Shown: one piece after another, positions 1-9,476 of the stretch | How positions within the stretch are numbered: the stretch's first letter is position 1 | Layout of the letters: each line of letters begins with the position of its first letter | Origin: Erigeron canadensis | Lineage: Eukaryota > Streptophyta > Magnoliopsida > Asterales > Asteraceae | DNA length: 64,000 bases | NCBI RefSeq assembly: GCF_010389155.1 | Contig: NC_057765.1 | Location: 26,290,980-26,354,979 of the forward strand | Reading direction: 5' to 3' | The notes under the pieces: generated by a model | Database searches by the model: none | What the model was told of the DNA's origin: nothing | The model's input: only the letters and a program-made list of their open reading frames with translations | Translations under genes and position numbers: made by a program

Positions 1-65
1 TGGATTTTATCAAAAAAATCAAGCATTATTTTTTTTTATTTTAGAAAAATATAACCCAATAAAGT

Positions 66-128
66 TATGTTACACTAAATTGTAGCAAAATACATTTATG
101 TTACACTAAATTGTAGCAAAATACATTC
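66..128. repeat. 31-bp tandem duplication
   Basis: Two adjacent, nearly identical copies of a 31-bp unit beginning ATGTTACACTAAATTG, at about 67 and 98. Non-coding. Confidence 0.8.
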
Positions 129-573
129 CATAAAATAACTTACACATCAATAATTTAATAGTTGGGCTATAAGGTTAGGTTAAGAGATCAATATTGAGTA
201 TATGCATGATTAATAATGTAACGAGTTAAACATTTATATAGTGATTGCTAATGTTATGTGTTATTTAATAAGAAAACTAGTATAGTTTATCACATGTATC
301 ATTTAGAAAAAAATTAATGTATAACTTAAATTATAATTTATAAATGATTAAATTAATTATTTAAAACTTGGTTATTAAGTTTAATAATTGACTTAAGCTA
401 ATTGAATTTGAACAATTATAAAATTTGAAAAAAATTAAGGGATTAAACAAAAAATATAAATTTTTTAAAGAGGTTTATAATTGTCAATGGGGTTGGTAGC
501 CTATTGGTAAGACTTTTGACTTTGGGGTAAATTTTACTTTCCACATTTGTAGGGTGAATTTTATCTGCTAATT

Positions 574-711
574 ATTTCTTTTCTTTTAATAATCCTTTTT
601 TTATGTTTTTTTTATCACCCTTTCTTTTCTTTTAATAATCCTTTTTTTATGTTTTTTTTATCACCCTTTCTTTTCTTTTAATAATCCTTTTTTTATGTTT
701 TTTTTATCACC
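574..711. repeat. 46-bp minisatellite, three copies
   Basis: Three nearly perfect head-to-tail copies of a T-rich 46-bp unit containing TTTTCTTTTAATAATCC and then TATGTTTTTTTTATCACCC. The AATAATCC core recurs at 588, 634 and 680. The unit has strong strand asymmetry (pyrimidine top strand). Confidence 0.9.
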
Positions 712-1029
712 CTTTCACAAGACATGCCTTCTATGTGACAAAGTACATCTTCAAGGATCTCCATCCGCATTCTTTTCTTTCATATCATCATTTGTTCATT
801 CATACATCACCCAACTCCAAATTACAAAGAGATTCATCTTTCATCATCATCCACCAATTTTTAAAACTTGTTTTTTTAACTCTTATATATTATTAATTAA
901 AAGAAACACTAATGCAAAATATAAATTATACTTAAAATTTAATTAAAACCGAACAATTACTTTAAAGAAAAAAACAAAACAAAAAACTAATATATTATTA
1001 AAAATAGAATGCCAAATACTAAAATCGTC

Positions 1030-1995
1030 CTAAAAGTCCCATCCCCAACGTTCGGCGATTTCACGTTTCCGAGCCAACACCGTTTGCAACAACGGTCCGG
1101 TGTATTGATCGTGAGACTTCAAGATGAACTCCAAATCTTGTTGTTTTTGTTGCTCAATCATCTGTCGTTTTTGTTCACGAACCAAACTCGCCACCTCTTG
1201 GTCTCGAGCAATCCTCGCTTCAATTTTCTTTTCCTTTAGTCGAAGCTTCTTGGCTCGAGCCTGTTTTTTATCTTCAGCTTCATCTTTGTTGTAAGCATTA
1301 AACTCCTTCACCATCTTCATGAGTTGTTCGGTTTGGGTCGACAGTGACTGAAATGGCTTCTTTCCTATACATCTTGGTGGAGATGCTAGTCTTGTTGGCA
1401 GTTCATCTAGGTCATCCTGATCACATTGATTCTCGTCTAAATAAACAGGCATAAAATCTGCCTCTTCTGATGACCTTACGTTTGACTCGCTTGTTCTTGC
1501 TCTCTTGGAAGTCGAGTCCTCTGTTTCTTCCAAGACTTCGCTCCATTTGGGGAAACTTTTTACAACTTCCCACGCCGCCAAATGAGAAAACCCATTTTTC
1601 GTATTGTATTTTTTCATGTATGCAACGGTAGCTGACTTGAACACATCCTCGTTGTTAGTGTCACTACTCATATTCGACATTTTGCTGTTGTAAATTCCGG
1701 CAAAACTAGTAACCTTACCATTCATATCCTTCCATTTCGACTTAACTTGATCATAATTACGCCACAAGTCCTTCTCTAAATGGTTGTTAAACTCGGCTAG
1801 CACTTTTTTCCAAAATGAGTGATGAGCTTGATGATTGCCTTTGTATGGGTCTTGAGAAACGTTGATGTAGGCTTTCGCCAAAGCCACTTCTTCCGCTTGT
1901 GTCCAAGCCCGCAGCTTCATTCTCCTTGGATTACGGGGAACGACCTTGACTTCTTGTGTCTCCAGTACACCTTCGACTTCGTCTTCAGCATCCAT
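1030..1995 (-). CDS. Myb/SANT-like, NAM-associated nuclear protein (321 aa)
   Basis: Single-exon 321-residue protein starting at an ATG. Residues 31-95 (WTQAEEVALAKAYI, then FWKKVLAEFN and KSKWKDM) form a trihelix/Myb-SANT-like DNA-binding domain. A linker rich in acidic residues and serine follows. Around residues 240-280 comes a Lys/Arg/Glu-rich likely coiled coil, and the C-terminus ends in AERWGWDF. This layout matches the large plant family with a NAM-associated C-terminal domain, often mislabelled glutathione S-transferase T3-like and related to the Myb-like partner of PIF/Harbinger transposases. Nuclear DNA binding is inferred from the family. The frame is intact. It is the downstream member of a tandem pair and has only one copy of the acidic linker unit that is repeated in its neighbour. 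Target and function are unknown. Confidence 0.8.
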   Translation of the reverse strand: MDAEDEVEGVLETQEVKVVPRNPRRMKLRAWTQAEEVALAKAYINVSQDPYKGNHQAHHSFWKKVLAEFNNHLEKDLWRNYDQVKSKWKDMNGKVTSFAGIYNSKMSNMSSDTNNEDVFKSATVAYMKKYNTKNGFSHLAAWEVVKSFPKWSEVLEETEDSTSKRARTSESNVRSSEEADFMPVYLDENQCDQDDLDELPTRLASPPRCIGKKPFQSLSTQTEQLMKMVKEFNAYNKDEAEDKKQARAKKLRLKEKKIEARIARDQEVASLVREQKRQMIEQQKQQDLEFILKSHDQYTGPLLQTVLARKREIAERWGWDF

Positions 1996-2440
1996 ATAAT
2001 CAATATAATGATTTTATATAATCTGACATCAATCGGGTAAAAAAAACATTGGTCATGTACACAATAGAACTTACCCTGTTTTCATAAACAAAACACATAA
2101 GGTTACACTCCACAAATAAAATAAACAAGAGTAATACATTCATATGGGAAACCATAAACATAGCGAGGTGTATATGCTTATAAGAAAAATAAACTCATAC
2201 TATAAGAATTACCAGTAAGTAATACATTGATAACAGATTTCTACCTCATAAATGATTAAACAAAAAACATATATAGAGAAAAGGTCAAATACTGAAGTAG
2301 GCCAGACTTGTTAAATATAAGACGGAATCTTGGTTAACTGAAGAAAAAAAAGAGAAAGAGAGGCATACAAATTAAACACAGGGGACGAGCAATTGAACGT
2401 TGGAATGGTGCCTCCCTCCTTAGGACAATTACCACAAAAA
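1996..2440 (-). other. 5' region of the 1030-1995 gene
   Basis: The segment upstream of the minus-strand start is AT-rich and shares short conserved blocks with the matching region of the paralogue (3904-4430). It probably holds a 5' UTR, possibly with a leader intron. No clear TATA box or splice pair could be fixed. Confidence 0.4.
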
Positions 2441-2487
2441 AAACATACAACTAATATTAAAAATAGAACGAAAATGCTAAAATCGTC

Positions 2488-3903
2488 CTAAAAGTCCCAT
2501 CCCCAACGTTCAGCAATTTCACGTTTTCGAGCCAACACTGTTTGCAACAAGGATCCAGTGTATTGATCGTGAGACTTCAAGATAAATTCCAAATCTTGTT
2601 GTTTTTGTTGCTCAATCAGCTGTTGTTTTTGTTCGTGAACCAAACTAGCCATCTCTTTGTCTCGAGCAATCCTAGCTTGGTCCCGAGCAATCCTAGCTTC
2701 CAGTTTCCTTTCCTTCATGCGAAGCTTCTTGGCTCGAGCCTGTTTTTTATCTTCAACTTCGTCTTTGCTGTAAGCATTAAACTTGTTCACGATCTTCAGG
2801 AGTTCTTCCATTTGAGAAGATGGTGATTGAACAGAGTTCTTTCCTTTGCGTCTTAGTGGCGGTGCTGGTCTTGCCGGCGGTTCATCTTGGTCACATTGAT
2901 GGTCGTTTGAATATATAGGCATCAGATCTGTTTCTAACGACCTTACGTTTGGTCTTGCCGGCAGTATATCTTGGTCATTTTGGTCACATTGATCGTCGTT
3001 TGAATGAATAGGCATCAAATCCGTTTCAGATGACCTTACGTTTGGTTTTGCCGGTGTTTCATCTTGGTCATCTTGGTCACATTGATCGTCATTTGAATAA
3101 TTAGGCCTCAAATCCGTTTCAGATGACCTTACATTTGGTTTTGCCGGCGTTTCATCTTGGTCATCTTGGTCACATTGATCATCGTTTGAATGAATAGGCA
3201 TCAAATCCGTTTCAGATGACCTTAGGTTTGGTTTCGCCGGCGTTTCATCTTGGTCACATTGATCATCGTTTGAATGAATAGGCATCAAATCCGTTTCAGA
3301 TGACCTTAGGTTTGGTTTCGCCGGCGTTTCATCTTGGTCATCTTGGTCACATTGATTGTCGTTTAAATATACAGGCATCAAATCCGTTTCAGATGACCTT
3401 ATGTTTGACTCGCTTGTTCTTGCTCTTTTGAAAGTCGAGTCTTCCATTTCTTCAAGCGCCTTCACATCACTCCATTTAGGAGAACTTTTTAAAACTTCCC
3501 ACGCGGCCAAATGAGGAAACCCATTTTTCGCATTGTGTTTTTTCATGTATTCGACGGTAGCCGACTTAAACACATCCTCATTGTTAGTGCCGCTACCCAT
3601 ATCAGACATTTTGTTGTTATAAATTCCGGCAAAACTAGTAACCTTGCGACTCATATCCTTCCATTTCGACCTAACTTGATGATGGTTACGCAGCGAGTCC
3701 TTTCCTAAATTCTTGTTAAACTCGGCTAGCACTTTTTTCCAAAATGAGTTACCGACTTGATGGACTCGAGAAACGTTGATGTAGGCTTTTACCAAAGCCT
3801 CTTCTTCCACTTGTGTCCAAGGCCGTGACTTCATTTTTGTTGAAACGCGACGAAAAACCTCGACTTCTTGTGTCTCCGATACATCTTCGTCTTCGTCATC
3901 CAT
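2488..3903 (-). CDS. Myb/SANT-like, NAM-associated paralogue with expanded acidic repeats (471 aa)
   Basis: This is the paralogue of the neighbouring minus-strand gene. The frame is open for 60 further codons upstream, but that stretch is hydrophobic leader-like translation with no counterpart in the paralogue. The ATG at 3903 (MDDEDEDVSETQEVEVF) aligns with the start of the paralogue and is preferred, giving 471 residues. The N-terminal Myb/SANT-like domain (WTQVEEEALVKAYINVS, FWKKVLAEFN, RSKWKDM) is followed by six copies of a 27-31-residue acidic unit of the type SSETDLMPIHSNDDQCDQD, where the paralogue has one. A Lys/Arg/Glu-rich coiled coil and the same C-terminus (AERWGWDF) follow. The frame is intact across the repeat array, which suggests selection for an open frame. 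A nuclear protein of unknown target is inferred. Confidence 0.8.
   Translation of the reverse strand: MDDEDEDVSETQEVEVFRRVSTKMKSRPWTQVEEEALVKAYINVSRVHQVGNSFWKKVLAEFNKNLGKDSLRNHHQVRSKWKDMSRKVTSFAGIYNNKMSDMGSGTNNEDVFKSATVEYMKKHNAKNGFPHLAAWEVLKSSPKWSDVKALEEMEDSTFKRARTSESNIRSSETDLMPVYLNDNQCDQDDQDETPAKPNLRSSETDLMPIHSNDDQCDQDETPAKPNLRSSETDLMPIHSNDDQCDQDDQDETPAKPNVRSSETDLRPNYSNDDQCDQDDQDETPAKPNVRSSETDLMPIHSNDDQCDQNDQDILPARPNVRSLETDLMPIYSNDHQCDQDEPPARPAPPLRRKGKNSVQSPSSQMEELLKIVNKFNAYSKDEVEDKKQARAKKLRMKERKLEARIARDQARIARDKEMASLVHEQKQQLIEQQKQQDLEFILKSHDQYTGSLLQTVLARKREIAERWGWDF
2865..3405 (-). repeat. In-frame coding minisatellite, six units of about 81-93 bp
   Basis: Six head-to-tail in-frame repeats inside the larger Myb/NAM-like gene. 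Each encodes about 30 residues with RSSETDLMP, NDDQCDQD and ETPAKPN or a close variant. One unit lacks three residues (DDQ) and the last ones diverge (ILPARPN, EPPARP). The paralogue holds a single divergent unit, so the array grew after the gene duplication. Confidence 0.9.
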
Positions 3904-4440
3904 AATAATTTTATATATTCTAACATCAATTGAAAAAAAAAAAAAACATTGGCCCTTGTATACAGTACTAGAAAGTAACAAAAAGGTACATAACACCCGG
4001 TTTTCACAATAAAACAAGACATAATCTTGCAAAACATAACTCACAAGCCAACGATTTGAGTCGTTAATCCTCAAATAAAACATTCATGTTGGCAGGGCAT
4101 TAATAAACATAACTAAAGTATATACTGAGATAAATAAACTTAACACTTATAAATTACTTGTAATTAATAACCAATTTCTACCTTAAATACAAATGATTAA
4201 AAATCTTCTTTTTTACAAACATATATACAAAGAAAAGGTCAAATACTGAAGTGGGTCGGTAAAAAAAATGACTGTTGGTAAATGTAGTCATAGACATGTA
4301 AAGAAAAGAAGGAATTGAAGAAGAAGAATAAAAAGAGAGACATACAGATTAAACGAATTTACAGAGTGGGTGAGCAGTGAGTCAGTCAGTCAATCAGCCA
4401 GCAATTGAGCGTTGGAATCGGATCCTTCCCTTTCTAGGGT
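3904..4440 (-). other. 5' region of the 2488-3903 gene
   Basis: Upstream leader and probable promoter-proximal DNA of the larger Myb/NAM-like gene. An AGACATACAGATTAAAC block near 4340 and an AATTGAGCGTTGGAAT block near 4405 recur upstream of the paralogue near 2365-2405, marking the shared 5' end of the duplicated unit. Confidence 0.4.
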
Positions 4441-5756
4441 TCATATGTTTATCTTCCTCTCTTCTTTTTTTAATTATTCTACGAGTATTTTTTATTTTTT
4501 TTAATATCCACCCAACTTTGAACCCACTAATAAGCCCGCAAAAAAAACAGCCCATTACCTTTCTTGTTGTCATCGAGTTATTAAAATTTTTTATATTAAG
4601 CCCTACATACTAAAACATGTGACATTACCAGTATAATCGTTTTTAATTGTAATGAGAATAATAAATATGATCGTTCATATTAGACAATAACAATTATGCA
4701 ACCAATAAGGTAAGCACGCAAACACTTACAATTAGTAAGAGACAAAGATTAGAAAATTCAAAATAAGAATTATAAGTTATGGACTCTAAATACCTTTTAA
4801 GATAAATTTAGTATCAAAATAATTCTCAGATGATATTAAACATTACATTAACTTTGGTTTATGTATAACAAATTCATTTTACACTATATAACTATATTCA
4901 TTGTGACATTGTTTATCACATTGAAATCTTTAGGTTTAAACATTTTTGACGATATGTTTTATTTATATATTTTATTGTATATGATGTAATCAATTACAAT
5001 CCACCCCAACTTTGAGCAACCGAGATATTGAAGAACGAAAATTTGTTTGAATTCTTTGCCTCACCCTGAGATGAAAGGAAATATCGATTTTACTCGAATC
5101 CTGAACCCGATCTTTAATCCTATATCGGTTAATTCAATGAGAGAAGTTTTTCTTTGTCAATTTTCATCAATGCTCGAGATTCTTCCATGACCAAATTCCC
5201 CATGGACAAACCTTAGCCCCTAATTCTATATCTCACCCTGCCCAATACCTGAAAGCTCTCCCAATGGCCCTTTACGATTCCTACACAAAACCATGACCTA
5301 CACAAACCCATGAAGTGGATGATAGTTATATCACTTCTTCTTTATCCTTCAAACATGAATACAATCAAACAACAACATTTTATATTTAAACCAAACAAAC
5401 AACAAAGTATTACTTACACTCAGAAAAAATTTTAACATGACATATTTTATACATTTTTAAGAAAACCCTTTGTAACGATATCACTTTCTTATACTTTAGG
5501 TTAGTATACTTGACGGTATTACCGGTAAAATATTAGTCTTGATGCCACATAATGCCGATCCCAAATCACCCAACATCAAAAACGATGTCGATAACCATTT
5601 TGCAAAGAAAAAAAGGCAAAAAATGTAAAGAACCAAATGGCGGAAGGACCATTTATGTCATTGCCTCAGTTGTTACTATACTAGAATAATAATTGTGACA
5701 TGGACAGGTCGTTCCTGTCGGTCCAAAATCCTAAAAAGAACCCGTTCCATCCAACC
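4441..5756. other. Intergenic DNA
   Basis: AT-rich with no supportable gene. It separates the minus-strand Myb/NAM-like pair from the plus-strand RraA-like gene and probably holds both promoters. No transposon border was identified. Confidence 0.5.
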
Positions 5757-5760
5757 TTTC

Positions 5761-5768
5761 TATATTTA
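5761..5768 (+). promoter_or_regulatory. Probable TATA box of the RraA-like gene
   Basis: TATATTTA lies about 120 bp before the inferred leader-exon donor at 5886. The following pyrimidine-rich stretch is a plausible transcription start region. Confidence 0.4.
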
Positions 5769-5789
5769 ATAATGACTCAACACACTATT

Positions 5790-7122
5790 TTTCAGTCCCC
5801 ATGATTCCATCTTTACTTAAACTGTTTTTGTAACTACTGTATTTTTTAACATCAACATTCTTGATCTCAATAATCTACTGTTCAGGTACACCTTATCCTC
5901 ATCTGATCTACCTATCTATCTATCTATATATTATCATTTCATTTCATTTTGTACCACCCCCTTTTTATTGCTTATATGAACATATATTTAGATATAGATT
6001 CACAAAAATAATGATATTCAGCTTTTCCTGTTGTATTTACTATTTAGAGATGATTGAATATTTGTAGATTTGTTTACACGATAAAACAAATGACAATGAT
6101 ACCCAGTCCTGTTTATGGTGGTAAAATATATAGAGATTATATGATTTAGTTTAATGAGTCCAGTTTTGTGATTACTATAAAAGTTGGACTGATCAAATCT
6201 TCTTGATATATAGAGAACGTAGTGATTCGATTTGAATGTTAGATATTCCTAAGATCATTATGATCATTTTCGCCTTAGTTGACTTAACGTTTAAAGTCGA
6301 CTCCAGCAATTATGTGTACACATCTGAATTCTACATATTGATTATTAAAAGGTCAAAGAGAGAGATGTGATTTCTACTTTTTAATTTTTTATAAAGGCGA
6401 GCGGTTTTCCAACTGATCCAACCCAACTCAATATTGTTAATCTATGATCTGTGTTTATATATAAGACTCGATAGATAGGAACTACTTCACACAAAGTTTT
6501 GTTTTGATTGGTAGATGTATGCCATTTGGATGGGTAAGAGACAATGACTATACTATTTGCGTACTAATGTATATTTTCAACGGCTTGCTATCGATTGATT
6601 TCTTCACCATTGATTTCTGGTTTGAAATTTTGTGGTAATGATTATCCGTGATGCTTGAGTCTACCTTCTAATGGTGGAAACAACCCTGTTTTTGAACATC
6701 TTGCTTGGATGATAATCAAATTTATTTGTTCTGTGGTCCATCTACAATTTTTCTTTCAATGGATATATAGGTACGGCGATCATATTTACAAGTCAGATGT
6801 GATGTGTACCCCAAATGATTTGATTTGTACACAAAATACCACCACACTGATGTACATGATTCAATACCCTTAAAACATCGATTTGGTGCATAAATTTCCT
6901 CCTTTTCATTCATTTATTTTCTCAACATACAATTGTGATTAACAACATAAGAATCTTATATTGCCTAAACAATAGGATAAGTATCTTTAGTTTGGTAAAC
7001 TTTACACTTTGTTACATGGAGTTCCTTAATATATCTTATTGCTATCTTGTTTCACCCTATGCGTTTGGTTCTCATAACGGAATTTTAAATACCTTTTTTC
7101 AATTCTTGGCAGTAACAAGAAT
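5790..7122 (+). other. Inferred 5' UTR exon and 1.2-kb leader intron of the RraA-like gene
   Basis: A non-coding first exon is inferred to end at CTACTGTTCAG (5885) before a GTACACC donor. A clean pyrimidine-rich acceptor (CAATTCTTGGCAG, AG at 7111-7112) lies 10 bp before the start codon at 7123. Sequence between them has no long frame matching a known protein. Leader introns of this kind are common in plant housekeeping genes. The donor choice is an inference; the acceptor is clear. Confidence 0.5.
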
Positions 7123-7623
7123 ATGGCCTTGGTGACAACTGCTGAAGTTTGTGATGCAAATCCTCAACTTCTTGTGAGCGGTGAACTTCGTGCACTGCAA
7201 CCAGTTTTCCAAATATATGGCAGGCGACAAGTATTCTCAGGTCCAGTAGTCACCCTCAAAGTTTTTGAAGACAATGTTTTGGTCAGGGAATTTCTAGAGG
7301 AAAAAGGTAACGGGCGTGTCCTGGTGGTTGATGGAGGTGGAAGCTTGCGATGCGCCATATTGGGTGGCAATCCTGTAGTACAAGCTCAGAACAACGGGTG
7401 GGCAGGCATTGTGGTCAACGGGTGTGTAAGAGATGTTGATGAAATCAATAGTTGTGACATTGGGGTTCGGGCACTTGCTTCTCACCCGGTGAAGGCTAAT
7501 AAGAAAGGAATTGGGGAGAAATACGTTCCTGTTTCATTTGCTGGGACTAGAATCCTGGATGGGGAGTTCCTATATGCCGATACAGATGGGATTTTAATCT
7601 CTAAAACAGAGTTATCTGTTTGA
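7123..7623 (+). CDS. RraA-like protein / putative 4-hydroxy-4-methyl-2-oxoglutarate aldolase (166 aa)
   Basis: A 166-residue protein, the usual length of the plant RraA-like family, uninterrupted within one exon. The start MALVTTAEVCDANPQLL and the core LVVDGGGSLRCAILGGNP, WAGIVVNGCVRDVDEI and LYADTDGILIS are family hallmarks. The GGNP loop and the arginine-aspartate pair in NGCVRDVDE are the substrate- and metal-binding region of HMG/CHA aldolases. The family cleaves 4-hydroxy-4-methyl-2-oxoglutarate to pyruvate and is related to bacterial RraA, the RNase E inhibitor; the true plant substrate is uncertain. No transit peptide is visible, so a cytosolic location is inferred. The ATG is chosen because it matches the family N-terminus and lies 10 bp after a clear splice acceptor. 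Confidence 0.93.
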   Translation: MALVTTAEVCDANPQLLVSGELRALQPVFQIYGRRQVFSGPVVTLKVFEDNVLVREFLEEKGNGRVLVVDGGGSLRCAILGGNPVVQAQNNGWAGIVVNGCVRDVDEINSCDIGVRALASHPVKANKKGIGEKYVPVSFAGTRILDGEFLYADTDGILISKTELSV

Positions 7624-8465
7624 GAAAAATCATCACTTTTAGCTAAAGGTGTAATAATTGTTATCTGGTGTATTTCTTCCACAGGATCACATGCCTATAT
7701 TTATGTAGCAAAGTTATTGACTTTTGAGAATACTTATAAAGTTATAAGAGTGTTGATATGTTGCCCGTCTTAAATCACTTTGCATGGTTGTTACTTTTGG
7801 CTTGAATTTCTGGGCTTTGTTGAGCTAGCTAGGCAGGTTACATTTTTGATTTGAATCAGTTATGAATGGACTGATTCGAGTCATAATCCTTTACACTGAA
7901 TCGAACAGGTAAAAAAAAGGAAGTATGTACATAAAATCTGTGTTTAAAAGTTTCTACTAAAGATATGCTAGTGGATTATTGATACAGATTTGAGTAGTTT
8001 GGATAAAAAAGTTTTCTGGGCCAACCTGAACCTGCTTGACCACCATTTTTATAACTTTATCTAAAACTGTTGGTCATGGCTCCATTGTCTCTATCAGGTA
8101 AATGTGTTTTTTCGACAATCATGGAATTCCCGATCCTATGATAAACTTTTGGCCAAGGCATTTTGTTTGGCCTACTGATATGTTTTTTAGTTCTTTTTAT
8201 ACAGCAGGCAACCAAGCATTTTCTGCTAACGTTTATATCATCGGTTTGTTGCTTGTGTCCTAAAACAAGTCAGTTATGGTCTTGTAGTCTCATATCAAAG
8301 AATGAATGATGCATTTATGTATGAATCTTTAATCATTGGACCAGAAATTGCGAGAACATTTGTGAAGTCTCATAAAAATTGATTAATGTAACTGGTGTGT
8401 GGATATTTGTCACCCAACCCATGAATGGAAACAGAAAAAGGAAAGTGGACGGTGGGTCAAGATCA
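7624..8465 (+). other. 3' flank of the RraA-like gene
   Basis: No coding sequence is visible. The 3' UTR and terminator of the RraA-like gene must lie in the first few hundred bases, but no single strong polyadenylation signal stands out. Confidence 0.4.
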
Positions 8466-8480
8466 ACACAATGAAAAAGG

Positions 8481-8663
8481 ACACCGTAATCGGCACGAGT
8501 TTTTTCACTCCTTTTGTAGTACTTGCAGTTAATGTGTTGGGATGAGTCTAGATTTGTTGTATTGGTTTTTATCTAGACTTGTTTATTGTATGTATACTTT
8601 TAAGCAGCTAGCACCTTGTTAGTTGTTATTTAGTTAATAAATTTTCTGCCGTTCTAAAAAAAA
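8481..8663 (+). mobile_element. Short retroposed insertion with poly(A) tail and 15-bp target-site duplication
   Basis: A 183-bp insert ends in TAATAAATTTTCTGCCGTTC plus an eight-A tail. It is flanked by perfect 15-bp direct repeats ACACAATGAAAAAGG at 8466-8480 and 8664-8678. A long target-site duplication plus a poly(A) end is the mark of LINE-machinery insertion. The insert is either a strongly 5'-truncated LINE or a retroposed transcript end; its AATAAA signal sits about 15 bp before the tail. Its source was not identified. Confidence 0.85.
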
Positions 8664-8678
8664 ACACAATGAAAAAGG

Positions 8679-9476
8679 CTATATGAGGAGACTTATAGAC
8701 AGTTCAGTCAAGTTATCCTAAGATTTTGATAAATGAGTTATTAGTTAGCATTCGAGACACCTAACTTGTTCTTTGAGCTCAACCCCTTTTAATACGATTA
8801 ACTAAACTATTTAGGTTTGACTTGAGTTCAACTTTTGATACGATAAACTAAACTATGTAGGTTAATACGGTTAACTAAGCAAAAAACCATCAACCGGAAT
8901 ACGACAAGACTGCCACTTGAATGAAAAAGGGTGGTGAAAAGTCTTCGTTTTGAAATGGATAGTTTCCTTGTTTTGATCTCTTTATCTTTTCATTGATCAG
9001 TCATAAGTAAAATTTTGACTTAACCCATTTGCTATTGAAGCAACCCTGTTACAAATGGGCAAGACAAACTCTTCTGAGTGCATCACGCATCATTAACCTT
9101 TTGTACCATTCAAGACCAAAATTCCTCTTTGAAGAATAGAAAATTATCATTTTTGTCACATTATAAATGTTCAAAAGCATCACTTTCGAAGCCCAGGCAA
9201 TATTATCTTTGGCCGGCCGAGGAAGATTCTCCTATCCCATGACACCGAATGGCATGAAAAACTACATACACTAAATGTTGATGTTCCTCCCTTAAAAACT
9301 CAGCCAAAATCTGAGTGTTCTCAACCAACTTTCAGGTATTGATCCTCTTCAAACCTCGATTTCAGGTATACATCATATAATGGATTGATTGTACAATGAC
9401 TATAGATATTTGTCTTGTATTATTAGTTTTAGCATAAATATAACCTTTGGAGGATCAAAACATTTGAGCACAAAAC
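8679..9476. other. Upstream region of the BAHD gene
   Basis: Non-coding. It contains two short related lines near 8765-8880 (CGATTAACTAAACTA-type repeats). A weak TATA-like AATATAAC lies at about 9437-9444, only about 35 bp before the start codon, so the promoter cannot be fixed with confidence. Confidence 0.4.

Larger units (their letters stand above)
1..994. other. AT-rich intergenic DNA
   Basis: No gene is recognisable here. The stretch is AT-rich and holds two small tandem repeats listed separately. Around 487-575 a short segment with GGTAGCCTATTGGTAAGAC resembles the tRNA-like head seen in some plant SINEs, but it has no clear tail or target-site duplication, so this is only a weak suggestion. 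Confidence 0.6.
995..4430 (-). repeat. Tandem gene duplication (two Myb/NAM-like units)
   Basis: Two homologous segments lie head to tail, roughly 995-2430 and 2452-4430. Homology covers the short 3' flank (the shared AAAATCGTCCTAAAAG just after the stop), the whole coding region, and the upstream leader, where both copies keep a segment like AATTGAACGTTGGAAT at about 2390 and 4405. The duplication therefore carried the gene with its 5' region, not as a retrocopy. Confidence 0.85.

Noticed and set aside
487..575. tRNA-like stretch as a tRNA gene or SINE
   Set aside because: No cloverleaf, no complete box B and no duplication; too degraded to call.
695..946. 83-codon frame after the 46-bp repeats
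   Set aside because: Begins inside the T-rich minisatellite and reads Phe/Ser-rich low-complexity sequence.
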